Below are positions 50,403 through 60,003 of a stretch of DNA of 64,000 nucleotides, one piece after another. Position numbers and translations under genes: made by a program. Within the stretch, counting starts at the first letter, position 1, and the number at the start of each line of letters is the position of its first letter. This DNA comes from JAAOII01 sp965207705 (lineage in GTDB: Bacteria; Pseudomonadota; Gammaproteobacteria; CBDBNL01; JAAOII01): positions 682,001 through 746,000 of the forward strand of contig OZ242292.1 of the NCBI GenBank assembly GCA_965207705.1, written 5' to 3'. The notes under the pieces are model-generated. The model made no database searches. It was not told the origin of the DNA and was given only the letters and a program-made list of their open reading frames with translations.

Positions 50403-53400
50403 TTAACGCTGAGCGGCTACGCCGCCAGGTGTGCAGGTGAGGGCTGGGTATTGGTAATAAGTCCCAAAGTCCCAAGCAAAGGAACCATCGGCACATTTTG
50501 CTTTCCAAGTTCCATAAATACCCACAGCACTGGTTGGGTTAGTTAAGTCAGTAGTAGTTTTGGGAAGGCCACGTCTGTCTCCCGTTATCCCGCTGGTGGA
50601 GCTGTCCCAATAGGAATGGGAACTCCTGGTGCCACCATCCCCTCCGCCAATCAGCCCGCCGATAGAAACTCCCTCGGCCACAGACAAGCTTACAGACCCG
50701 CTTACAGACCCGCTTACAGCATAAGACGAGGTGACGCTAGCAGAAGGCCCAGAACCAATCAGACCACCAACGTTGTCGGCAGCCCCTACCACAGACCCGA
50801 TATTAGCATAAGACGAGGTGATGGTCGCGGCCTCCCCCCAACCAACCAGGCCGCCGATACTAGAGTTTCCCTCAACAGCCATGCTCATAGCATAAGACAA
50901 GGTGATAGTAGCCATCCTCCCAGCACCCACCAGACCCCCGACATCTCTACTAGTCCCGTTTACAATCCTGTTCCTAGCATAAGACGAGGTGATATTAGCA
51001 CTCCTCCCGTCACCAACCAGACCACCGACATAAACATCACCGCTGACAGACCCGTTTCTAACATAAGACGAGGTGATGGCAGCGGTCTGTCCGTAACCAA
51101 CCAGACCGCCGACACTAGTACCAGTCCCGCTCAAAGTCATATCTGATACAGAGCTATTTATAATGCTCGCACCTCCCGCATAACCAACCAACATCCCCAC
51201 ATTAGTGACAGCGCCAATAATATTGGATGCACGTATGTGAATATTGCGTAATTGCGCATCAGAACTGATTGCCCCAAACAGACCTGCCGCATTGGTATAG
51301 GGAACAGCAGGGTTTGTTATAGTAAGATTACTGATTGTCCAACCATTACCGTCAAAAACCGCATTGAAAAATGCGCTTCCATCACTGCAATCATCGGTAG
51401 AACAGCTGCCGATTGGTTCCCAGTCATCGTAATCGGCAAGGGATATATCTGCGACAAGTTCATAGCCGTTGCATGCTGTGATATCACCACCCATGGTGCC
51501 ATTACCGCAGCCGCTAGCATTGCCCATGCCTCCCTGGACGAGGGTGAAATCGCTGCCCAACAGGTTATGGCGGATTTGATTGAATTGCTCAGCTGTGGCA
51601 ATTTCTATCAGTCCATCACCGTCATCATCCACATCCACATCGTCATCTTTCCCGTCGCCATCATCATCCTCATCCACATTGTTTCCCATGCCGTCATTAT
51701 CTGAATCTCTGCTCTCAGTGGAATTGAATGGGAAGGCATCCGCATGATCTTCAACGCCGTCATTATCGTCATCAGGGTCTACAAAATCTGCTAAACCATC
51801 GCCATCATAATCAGGACCAATAGCTATGCTAATAGATGACTCAGTACCTCCATTGACGGCATAAATGCTGTCCAATGTTAAACTAACAGTAAAAGTATAG
51901 TATTCTTCGGGGGTTAGTTCATCTATAGCAAGCTGCACATTTATATTCGGGGCTATTTCGGTGACATTTTTTGTTAGAGGCGGATCATTAGAATCGCTTA
52001 TTTTATAGCTTACGCTAATGCTTTCTATTTGCACATGAGGATTATTCCAGCTAAGAGTGACGTTACTGTCGCTTGCAATCGCCTGTAATCCTTCAACCAC
52101 ATAAGAATGGTAAGCTATTGCATAAGAACGTTGGGCTGTTAATTCACCAGGTATGCAGGTGAGGGCGGGATACTGGAAACTCGTGCCAAGGTTCCATGCG
52201 CGGGAACCATCATCACACTCAAACTCCTCCCAAGTTGCATAAATACTGCCATTAAAATTTATCGGTGATTGCAATTCGCTAGTAGTTTTCGGCAAGCCAA
52301 AACTACCTGTTGCTATGCCACTGGTGGTGGTGTCCCAATAGGAATAGGCAATATTAGCACCAGTCCCCTCACCAACCAGACCGCCAATCCTATTATCCCC
52401 GATAACAAACCCGCCAGCTGCATAAGACGAGACGATATTAGCACCGCTCCCATCACCAACCAGACCACCAACTCTAGTACTTCCGATAACAGCCCCCCAA
52501 GAAGCATAAGACGACGTGATTGTACTACCACTCCCATCACCAACTAGACCGCCGACAAAATAATCCCCGCTAACAGTACCCCCAGCAGCATAAGACAATG
52601 TGATGATAGCAGCATTCCCATAACCAACTAGACCGCCGACAAAATAATCCCCGCTAACAGTACCCCCAGCAGCATAAGACAACGTGATGATAGCCCTCCG
52701 CCCCTGACCAACCAGACCGCCGACCCAATTACGCCCGCTAACAGGACCCCCAGCAGCATAAGACGACGTGATAACAGCATCGCTTCCATCACCAACCAGA
52801 CCGCCAATCCACTGCTGCCCGCTCACAGCCCCCCCAGCAGCATAAGACAACGTGATATTAGCATCGATTCCATAACCAACCAGACCGCCGATATTATCAA
52901 CCCCGTTCACAGAACCCCCAGCAGCATAAGACGACGTGATACTAGCGCCATCCCCACTACCAACCAGACCGCCGATATTATCAACCCCGCTCACAGGACC
53001 CCCAGCAGCATAAGACGACGTGATATTAGCGCCATCCCCACTACCAACCAGACCGCCGACAAAATTATCCCCACTCACAGGACCCCCAGCAGCATAAGAT
53101 GACGTGATACTAGCGCCATCCCCACTACCAACCAGACCGCCGACATGATGAGCGTACCCTTTAAGCAATTCCCCAGTCACAGACCCGCTCATAGCATAAG
53201 ACGACGTGATATTAGCATCATACCCACGACCAACCAGACCACCGATAAAATCAACCCCATTCACATACCCACCAGTAACATAAGCCGAGGTGATACTAGC
53301 TCCACTCCCTTCACCAACCAAACCACCCACAGCACTCCTCCCAATGACAAACCCGTCTGACACAGAGCTATTTGTAATGCTTGCGCCTCTTGCATAACCA

Positions 53401-55763
53401 ACCAACATGCCCACATTAATGTCAAAGCTTATAATACTGGAGGAACGGATGTGAATATTGCGCAATTGTGCGTTAGGGCCGATTGCTCCAAACAGACCTA
53501 TCGCATTGGCATAGTCTCCAGAAGATCTTGTTATAATAATATCGCTAATTGTCAAACCATTACCGTCAAAAACACCATTAAATAATGCGGATGTATTTGT
53601 ACAAGTTAAAGAGGAACCAGTATAAGTAGGACAGCTACCGATTGGCTCCCAGTCATAGTCGGCAAGTGATATATCTGCAGTAAGTTCATAGCCGTTGCAT
53701 GCTGTGATATCCTTGCCATTGCCGCAGCCGTTAGCATTGCCTATGCCTCCAGGGCTGATAGTGAAATTGCTGCCCAACAGGTTATGGCGGATTTGATCGA
53801 ATTGCTCAGCAGTGGCAATCTCTATCAGTCCATCGCCGTCAGCATCCACATCTACAAAATCAGCAAAACTATCCCCATCATAATTAGGACCAATAGCTAC
53901 GTTAATAGATGTCCCAGCACCTTCCTTTCCAGCAAAATCGTCTCTTAATGTCAAACTAACAATAAAGGTATAGTATTCTCCATTGGTTAGCCCGTCTATT
54001 GTATGCTGCACATTGGCATTCGGGGCTATTTCGGTAATGCTTTTAGTTAGAGACACATCATTAGAACCACTTTTTCGGTAGCTTATGCTAATACTTGATA
54101 TTTGCGCATAAGGATTGTTCCAGCTAAGAGTGACTTTTTTATCACTAGGAATTGCCTGTAATCCTGTAACCGCATAAGAACGTTGAGGGGGTAATTCGTT
54201 AGATGTGCAGGTAAGGGCTGGATACTGAAAACTAGTTCCAAAGTTCCAAGCAAGGGAATCGTCAGCACACCTAGTTGTCCAATTTGTATAAATATCCACA
54301 GAATTGGTTGGTGACTGCAACTCACGGGTAGTTTTAGGTAAACCATAACTGCCTTCCGTTATCCCGCTGCTAGAACTGTCCCAATATGACGAAGTGATAG
54401 CGGCACTCCCCCCAGAACCAATCAGACCGCCGACAAAATCATCCCCACTAACTGCCCCGCTCACTGCATAAGACGAAGTGATAGCGGCACTCCCCCCAGA
54501 ACCAATCAGACCGCCGACTCCATCATCCCCACTAACTGCCTCGCTCGCTGCATAAGACGAAGTGATAGCGGCACTCCCCCCAGAACCAACCAGACCGCCG
54601 ACTCCATCAGTCCCTCTCACTGCCTCACTCACAGCAGAAGACAAGACGATATTAGCACCACTCCCAAAACCAACCAGACCGCCGACTCCAATAGTTCCTC
54701 TCACTACCTCGCTCACAGCATAAGACGAAGTGATGGTAGCACTACTCCCATCACCAACCAGACCGCCGACTCCACTAGTTCCTCTCACTGCCTCGCTCTT
54801 AGCAGAAGACGAAGAGACGGTAGCACTACTCCCAGAACCAACCAGACCGCCGACTCCACTAGTTCCTCTCACTGCTCCGCTCTTAGCAGAAGACGTCGTG
54901 ATGCGGGCAAAAAGCCCAGAACCAACCAGACCGCCGACATTATAAGCCCCACTTATATTCCTGCTCTCAGCATAAGATGACGTGATACTCGCACCATTCG
55001 CATAACCAACCAATATACCCACATTATTGCCAGCGCCAGTAATATTGGAGGAACAGATGTTAACATTGCGTAATTGTGCAGTAGAGTCAATTGCTCCAAA
55101 CAGACCAGCCGCATTGGTATAGGGGGCAACAGGGTTTGTTATAGTAAGATCCTTGATTATATGGTCATTACCATCAAAAACCGCATTGAAGAAAGTATTT
55201 TTATTAGCGCAAGAATTGGTAGAACAGCTGCCGATTGGTTCCCAGTTGTCGTAGTCGGCAAGGGATATATCCGCACTAAGCTCATAGCCGTTGCATGCTG
55301 TAATATCCTTGCGATTACCGCAACCGTTAGCATTGCCTACGCCTACCTGACTGAGCATGAAATTGCTACCTAATAGATTATAACGGATTTGGTTGAATTG
55401 CTCAGCGGTGGCAATCTCTATCAGTCCATCGCCATCATCATCCACATCTATACTATTTAACAATCCATCTCCATCGTCATCAGATGTGGGGCTGGATATT
55501 CTGGCATCAGTAAGGATACAGGATGCGGCAATGGCATCTATCCTATTGCTGCTGCTAATGCTACTACTGCTACTACTGCTACTACTGCTACTGCTACTGC
55601 CGCTACCAGCGCAAGCAACAAGTGTAGCTAACAATAATGCTGAGGATAGCATCATTGAAATATTTCTATTCAAAAATCTTATGCAGAAAGATTGACCTAT
55701 TCCAACCACTTGGGATAGGTGGCAAACTACTGAATAATTCGCGGAACGATAAAATCTACTCAT
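50403..55763 (-). CDS. Giant GLUG-repeat lipoprotein 2 (1786 aa)
   Basis: Paralogue of the neighbouring 2125-aa protein. It has lipobox LVACA (Cys51), a Ser-rich linker (about 54-72), and an Asp-rich site DDDGDGLLNSIDVDDDGDGLIEI near residue 110. Three GLUG modules start at about 115, 646 and 1381. Fibronectin-III-like domains are at about 530-625 and 1218-1320, and a thrombospondin-3-like Asp ladder at about 1325-1378. Within module 2, many consecutive repeats of the form GGLVGSGDGASITSSYAAGG are almost identical in DNA. Its N-terminal 37 residues resemble those of protein 1. The C-terminus QYPALTCTPGGVAAQR matches its paralogues. Confidence 0.88.
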   Translation of the reverse strand: MSRFYRSANYSVVCHLSQVVGIGQSFCIRFLNRNISMMLSSALLLATLVACAGSGSSSSSSSSSSSSSISSSNRIDAIAASCILTDARISSPTSDDDGDGLLNSIDVDDDGDGLIEIATAEQFNQIRYNLLGSNFMLSQVGVGNANGCGNRKDITACNGYELSADISLADYDNWEPIGSCSTNSCANKNTFFNAVFDGNDHIIKDLTITNPVAPYTNAAGLFGAIDSTAQLRNVNICSSNITGAGNNVGILVGYANGASITSSYAESRNISGAYNVGGLVGSGLFARITTSSAKSGAVRGTSGVGGLVGSGSSATVSSSSAKSEAVRGTSGVGGLVGDGSSATITSSYAVSEVVRGTIGVGGLVGFGSGANIVLSSAVSEAVRGTDGVGGLVGSGGSAAITSSYAASEAVSGDDGVGGLIGSGGSAAITSSYAVSGAVSGDDFVGGLIGSGGSAAITSSYWDSSSSGITEGSYGLPKTTRELQSPTNSVDIYTNWTTRCADDSLAWNFGTSFQYPALTCTSNELPPQRSYAVTGLQAIPSDKKVTLSWNNPYAQISSISISYRKSGSNDVSLTKSITEIAPNANVQHTIDGLTNGEYYTFIVSLTLRDDFAGKEGAGTSINVAIGPNYDGDSFADFVDVDADGDGLIEIATAEQFDQIRHNLLGSNFTISPGGIGNANGCGNGKDITACNGYELTADISLADYDWEPIGSCPTYTGSSLTCTNTSALFNGVFDGNGLTISDIIITRSSGDYANAIGLFGAIGPNAQLRNIHIRSSSIISFDINVGMLVGYARGASITNSSVSDGFVIGRSAVGGLVGEGSGASITSAYVTGGYVNGVDFIGGLVGRGYDANITSSYAMSGSVTGELLKGYAHHVGGLVGSGDGASITSSYAAGGPVSGDNFVGGLVGSGDGANITSSYAAGGPVSGVDNIGGLVGSGDGASITSSYAAGGSVNGVDNIGGLVGYGIDANITLSYAAGGAVSGQQWIGGLVGDGSDAVITSSYAAGGPVSGRNWVGGLVGQGRRAIITLSYAAGGTVSGDYFVGGLVGYGNAAIITLSYAAGGTVSGDYFVGGLVGDGSGSTITSSYASWGAVIGSTRVGGLVGDGSGANIVSSYAAGGFVIGDNRIGGLVGEGTGANIAYSYWDTTTSGIATGSFGLPKTTSELQSPINFNGSIYATWEEFECDDGSRAWNLGTSFQYPALTCIPGELTAQRSYAIAYHSYVVEGLQAIASDSNVTLSWNNPHVQIESISVSYKISDSNDPPLTKNVTEIAPNINVQLAIDELTPEEYYTFTVSLTLDSIYAVNGGTESSISIAIGPDYDGDGLADFVDPDDDNDGVEDHADAFPFNSTESRDSDNDGMGNNVDEDDDGDGKDDDVDVDDDGDGLIEIATAEQFNQIRHNLLGSDFTLVQGGMGNASGCGNGTMGGDITACNGYELVADISLADYDDWEPIGSCSTDDCSDGSAFFNAVFDGNGWTISNLTITNPAVPYTNAAGLFGAISSDAQLRNIHIRASNIIGAVTNVGMLVGYAGGASIINSSVSDMTLSGTGTSVGGLVGYGQTAAITSSYVRNGSVSGDVYVGGLVGDGRSANITSSYARNRIVNGTSRDVGGLVGAGRMATITLSYAMSMAVEGNSSIGGLVGWGEAATITSSYANIGSVVGAADNVGGLIGSGPSASVTSSYAVSGSVSGSVSLSVAEGVSIGGLIGGGDGGTRSSHSYWDSSTSGITGDRRGLPKTTTDLTNPTSAVGIYGTWKAKCADGSFAWDFGTYYQYPALTCTPGGVAAQR

Positions 55764-55771
55764 AACACTTA

Positions 55772-55777
55772 ATTATA
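55772..55777 (-). promoter_or_regulatory. TATAAT box 8 bp before GLUG lipoprotein 2 start
   Basis: Minus-strand TATAATTAAGTGTTATG; one base different from the corresponding region of GLUG gene 1 and the same distance from the ATG. Confidence 0.5.
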
Positions 55778-55826
55778 CAACGGACTTCTATTTTTATACT
55801 ATATAAATAATACTTTATAATTTTAA

Positions 55827-56510
55827 TTATGTATGGTTTAGTGCTTCCAAGGTGCCCATATCAAGCCACTTGCCTTGATGCACTTCTCCGCTTACTTGTT
55901 TATGCTGTATTGCTTTATTCAGCATGCTAACCAAGGAAAATGATTTGCCTGCCGCATGTTTATCCTTCTCCCCACCAAATAGGTGCGGATTAATGATACT
56001 TATTCCACAAAAAGTATAATCATTACCGGGAATAACTAAGTTATCTGCAAGTGAAAAATCCCCCTCAGCGCTTGTGGCAGAAGGAACCAACAACAGATGA
56101 GCCAGCGCCGACTTATGGCTATTTTGGTTATCTTGACTATATCTGCGAATCCTGCGAATAAAGCTACTTAGGTTCACATCATGCACAAGGTCGCAATTTA
56201 GCAACAAAAATATCTCATCTCCTAATAAAGGCAAAGCATTAAGCACGCCACCGCCAGTTCCCAGCATATCCTGCTCGCGGCTATACTGAACCCTCAGTCC
56301 CCATTTATCCCCTGCCCCCACATAATCGGCAATCATCTCGCCTTTATAGCACAGGTTAATAACGCAATCTGTGATACCTGCGTCGCGCACTCCCATCAAA
56401 GCATAATCTATCAGCGGTTTGCCATTAACCTCTATCAAGGGTTTAGGTGTTTTATTCGTTAGGGGCTTCAATCTTTTCCCATATCCAGCGGCAAGGAGCA
56501 TAGCTTTCAT
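55827..56510 (-). CDS. murU: N-acetylmuramate alpha-1-phosphate uridylyltransferase
   Basis: Nucleotidyltransferase of the peptidoglycan-recycling route that makes UDP-MurNAc from MurNAc-1-phosphate. The N-terminal signature MLLAAGYGKRLKPLTNKTPKPL (G-x-G-x-R and PKPL) and LGTGGGVLNALPLLGD are typical, and LLNCDLV holds the metal-binding Asp. Length 227 residues from the ATG at 56510; a GTG one codon earlier is also in frame. Its partner kinase AmgK is also in this window (62256-63362). A mannose-1-phosphate guanylyltransferase-type activity is the alternative. Confidence 0.85.
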   Translation of the reverse strand: MKAMLLAAGYGKRLKPLTNKTPKPLIEVNGKPLIDYALMGVRDAGITDCVINLCYKGEMIADYVGAGDKWGLRVQYSREQDMLGTGGGVLNALPLLGDEIFLLLNCDLVHDVNLSSFIRRIRRYSQDNQNSHKSALAHLLLVPSATSAEGDFSLADNLVIPGNDYTFCGISIINPHLFGGEKDKHAAGKSFSLVSMLNKAIQHKQVSGEVHQGKWLDMGTLEALNHT

Positions 56511-56517
56511 CACTCTT

Positions 56518-56523
56518 ATTATA
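56518..56523 (-). promoter_or_regulatory. TATAAT box 7 bp before the murU ATG
   Basis: Minus-strand TATAATAAGAGTGATG; a perfect -10 whose expected initiation point coincides with the ATG at 56510, another leaderless candidate. Confidence 0.45.
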
Positions 56524-56689
56524 TGCGAGGGGACTTAATTTTTAAAACTTCTGTAAGGACAAGATAAAATTAGTTGAATACTGGACTTGAATATTACTAG
56601 ATAACCCATATAAACAAACAACTACTATGAATAATAATTAAATATGGCGATATGCCATATTGATTATTGATTTATTAAATAATTAACAA

Positions 56690-58006
56690 ATGGTTCGTAG
56701 TATGAAGAATAATATCAAGAAGAATAATATCAAGAAGAATAATGTCAAGGATAATAATGATATTTCCTCTCTGGTGAATACCACACAGAAGGTAATAGAG
56801 GATTATGATAAGCAGATTAAAAATAATCCCAACTCTGTCCATCTATATAACAAAAGGGCTTACGCTAAGATGCGTCTCGCCGATATGCAACTCAAAGAAG
56901 GCAACAGTGACACTGCCGAAAACAAACCCGAGTACAAACCCGAATCCCTGCTGCTTAGCGCGTTAGAGGACTGTGATACTCTGATAAGCATGGATAAGAA
57001 CGACTTTGATTCTTATATCAACGGCGGTCTCATCAAGGAGAAACTGGCAAATATTCAGTTAGAGAAAAACAACATAAACAACGCCAGAAATCTACTGAAA
57101 GAAGCAATCCATAATCACGACAAAGCAATTGCCATTGAAGAAGGCATCGCCTCAATTTACTGCATACGCGGTAATGTTAAGCAATCACTGGCATACTTAG
57201 AGAAAAAAGCCGGCGCCCCGCTTTTGGCAGAACAGCTCACCCATGCTGGCATCAAAGATTACGATGCCTCCATTAAACTGGGGGATAAAAAGGCCTATGC
57301 GTCAAGGGCTGCGGCGCGAGTAATCTTGGCACTGCATAAAAAAAGGAAAAGTAAAATGATGGATGCCGAAGTTCTTTTACTGTCCGCAATAGAAGATTAT
57401 GACCAAGCAATTAACTATGATGTGGAAAAGCCCAAGCTATTCTACTTGCGCGCCGAAGCTAAGGGCTTACTTGCCGAAATAGAATATCGCAAAAGGGAAC
57501 CCGCCAACCTAAATGCCTTAGTGGACTCCGCAATTGCTGACTATCATAAAGAACTTGACAGAGACCCCGACTTCCTCTATGCTTGGACTGGCATTGCCTG
57601 CTGCAAGTATTTATGCGCAGATTCCGAGTTCCTGCGAGGCAAACTAACCAAAGCGCGCAGCACAATTGAAGAAGGCATCGCCGCCTGTAATAAGGCAATA
57701 GACATTAACCCCGATGATATATCCGCCTATTATGAACGCGCCTATCTCATGTTTTTGCGTGCCGGCGTTGAAGAAAGAGATAACAACATCCCCTTAGCCC
57801 GTCAGCTGATTAAAGCGACCATTAAGGATTGGGACAAGGCGATAAGCATTGATCCAGATAATGACAGATTGCGTAATCACCGCAACAATGCAAAAAAGTC
57901 GCTTGATTCTATCAGCAACGATGATGATAAAAAACAGCAAGTTGCCGACACAATAGTGGATGTGCGCTCCTCTTTGGGAGGCAAGTCGCCAAAAGACAAG
58001 CATTAA
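56690..58006 (+). CDS. TPR-repeat protein of unknown function
   Basis: A 438-residue soluble, hydrophilic protein without signal peptide. The N-terminus is a Lys/Asn run (NNIKKNNIKKNN) from a 15-bp DNA repeat. The rest is an alpha-helical array with at least six TPR-like units. Each has an A/S-A-L/I-x-D-x-D/K-A-I pattern such as AIHNHDKAIAIEEG, GIKDYDASIKLGD, AIEDYDQAINYD, GIAACNKAIDINPDDISAYYERAY and TIKDWDKAISIDPDN. TPR arrays mediate protein-protein contacts. It is the only plus-strand gene in the GLUG island, convergent with the third GLUG gene (34 bp apart). No specific function can be assigned. Confidence 0.75.
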   Translation: MVRSMKNNIKKNNIKKNNVKDNNDISSLVNTTQKVIEDYDKQIKNNPNSVHLYNKRAYAKMRLADMQLKEGNSDTAENKPEYKPESLLLSALEDCDTLISMDKNDFDSYINGGLIKEKLANIQLEKNNINNARNLLKEAIHNHDKAIAIEEGIASIYCIRGNVKQSLAYLEKKAGAPLLAEQLTHAGIKDYDASIKLGDKKAYASRAAARVILALHKKRKSKMMDAEVLLLSAIEDYDQAINYDVEKPKLFYLRAEAKGLLAEIEYRKREPANLNALVDSAIADYHKELDRDPDFLYAWTGIACCKYLCADSEFLRGKLTKARSTIEEGIAACNKAIDINPDDISAYYERAYLMFLRAGVEERDNNIPLARQLIKATIKDWDKAISIDPDNDRLRNHRNNAKKSLDSISNDDDKKQQVADTIVDVRSSLGGKSPKDKH

Positions 58007-58040
58007 AGCGGCTCGGGCCGGCTACTGGACTTTAGCTGGT

Positions 58041-59936
58041 TTAACGGAAAGCGGCTTGTACTGACGTGCCGCCAGGAGTACAGGTGAGGGCTGGATACTG
58101 CCCAGCTGTGCCCAAGTCCCACGCGAAAATGCCGCCTTCAATAGGATAGGTCATATTATCCTCAGTAAACTCGCCAGTTACTGGGTTGCACACACCATTA
58201 CCCCAGTCGGAATAAATGCCGGTGAAATCAATTGTGTTTCGTAAAGCATCCCTGGTTTGTGGTTCTCCTTCTCGCGCAGCATTAGTAGCAACAAGAACTT
58301 GGACACCTTTGACAAGAATAGTATTGTTATCCCAATAAAATTGAGATAAAGTCGGTGGTGAAGCTGCAATATCTCCAATCAGAGCGCCAAAAGTATCATC
58401 AGAACCAGAGGACCGAGTAATACTCGTGTTGGCAATATAAGACGCTGATATGTTATCTGATCCGCTACCAGAAATAAGACCTACAAAACCACCTGCCTTA
58501 GCAGTCCCATTGACTGTTGCTTGCAACACATAAGATGATAATACCATGGAATCAGTCAGAGTGCCGATCAAGCCGCCGACATTCTCACCCCCGCTGACAT
58601 TCGTCTCCGCCACATAAGACGAGGTGATGGTGGCGCCTACCCCATTACCGACCAGACCGCCAACATTCTCACCCCCGCTGATAATTGTCTCCGCCACATA
58701 AGACGAGGATACAGTAATTCCAAATCCATAACCAACCAAGGTGCCGACATTATCAGCATTAGTGTTAATCTCTCCTTGTTGAACTGAACTGCTAGCAATG
58801 TTTGAAAGATGAGTAAAACCAACCAATGCCCCTACATAACGGAATCCACCGCTAATGTTGGCATCACGTATATGCACATTACGCAGTTGTACTGGGGAAG
58901 TGATGGCGCCGAACAAGCCCGAACCATTAACATAGTCAGCTGAATCGTTTATTATAGTAAGATTACTAATGATGTGCCCATTGCCATCAAAAATGCTATT
59001 AAATGATGCTTCAGCGTCATTGCAAAAGACCTCATTTAATATTTCTCTATAACTAAAACACTCTCCTATCGGCTGCCAGTTATCATAATCACTAAGTGAT
59101 ATGTTAGCGGCAAGCTCATAACCGTTGCATGTTGTGATGCCGTCTTGACCGCCGCAGCCCGTAGCATTGCCGACAGCGTCCGCCTTTATTTTAAATGATG
59201 TGCCGCCAAGATTATAACGCACTAAATATAGTTCTGCAGCAGTTGCTATTTCTATTAAACCATCGCCATCATCATCCACATCTTCATCCGCTGCGCGACA
59301 GCCATCGCTATCATTATCCATCGCTCCATCTATGCCATGGCGCCAATGGCGAGCACTGCCTGGAGAATTACATAGGTCATCAATATCGCCAACCGTGTCA
59401 TTATCCGAATCAACAATGCGGAGAGTATCATCAACATCATCTGGGAAGCCGTCTCCGTCTTCATCAAGCTCAAGAGGGTCGCCATCCGCATATTCGTCTC
59501 CATCCAGGTTGGGACCAATCAGCCGCATTATCTCTGCTGCAATGACACTTTTATTCTCATCGGCGCCTCCCAGTACCAAGCTAACTCTAAAGGTATAATT
59601 TGTATTGGGTGTTAATAAAGGTATCATTTCCATAACGTCTGTTGCATTGGCGGTTATTCTGGCGTTGTCCGTTATTCGTATGGGGGTTCCAAAGATATCA
59701 GCTGTGCTGAGTTTGTAGCTTATGTTAATATTAGCTATATCCGCATCAGGATTATCCCATATAAGCGTAGCACTGTTAGCAGCAGGGATAACCCGTAATC
59801 TTTCTACGCCAATTTCTATGGGGGGAGTGGCATCACCACTGATATCACTGATACCACTGGTACCACTAACGTCACTACTGTCATTGCTGCAAGTGGCAAG
59901 GAGGAGTAATAATAAAGATGTTATTAAAGCTAACAT
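58041..59936 (-). CDS. GLUG-repeat lipoprotein 3 (631 aa)
   Basis: A smaller single-module member of the same family. It starts MLALITSLLLLLLATCSNDSS, so the lipobox Cys is at about residue 16, without the N-terminal extension of the two giant paralogues. It then has a fibronectin-III-like domain (about 45-140), an Asp-rich thrombospondin-3-like stretch (about 145-222) and one GLUG module from DDDGDGLIEIATAAEL (about 220) to the end. GLUG motifs are VGGLVGNGVGATITSSYVAETNVSG and similar. The C-terminal GTAGQYPALTCTPGG matches the paralogues. Confidence 0.86.
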   Translation of the reverse strand: MLALITSLLLLLLATCSNDSSDVSGTSGISDISGDATPPIEIGVERLRVIPAANSATLIWDNPDADIANINISYKLSTADIFGTPIRITDNARITANATDVMEMIPLLTPNTNYTFRVSLVLGGADENKSVIAAEIMRLIGPNLDGDEYADGDPLELDEDGDGFPDDVDDTLRIVDSDNDTVGDIDDLCNSPGSARHWRHGIDGAMDNDSDGCRAADEDVDDDGDGLIEIATAAELYLVRYNLGGTSFKIKADAVGNATGCGGQDGITTCNGYELAANISLSDYDNWQPIGECFSYREILNEVFCNDAEASFNSIFDGNGHIISNLTIINDSADYVNGSGLFGAITSPVQLRNVHIRDANISGGFRYVGALVGFTHLSNIASSSVQQGEINTNADNVGTLVGYGFGITVSSSYVAETIISGGENVGGLVGNGVGATITSSYVAETNVSGGENVGGLIGTLTDSMVLSSYVLQATVNGTAKAGGFVGLISGSGSDNISASYIANTSITRSSGSDDTFGALIGDIAASPPTLSQFYWDNNTILVKGVQVLVATNAAREGEPQTRDALRNTIDFTGIYSDWGNGVCNPVTGEFTEDNMTYPIEGGIFAWDLGTAGQYPALTCTPGGTSVQAAFR

Positions 59937-60003
59937 TATTTAATTGCCGCCACGTAAATACTTACGCCACAATAATTGTCGCAATAACTGCATATAGAAT
60001 AAT

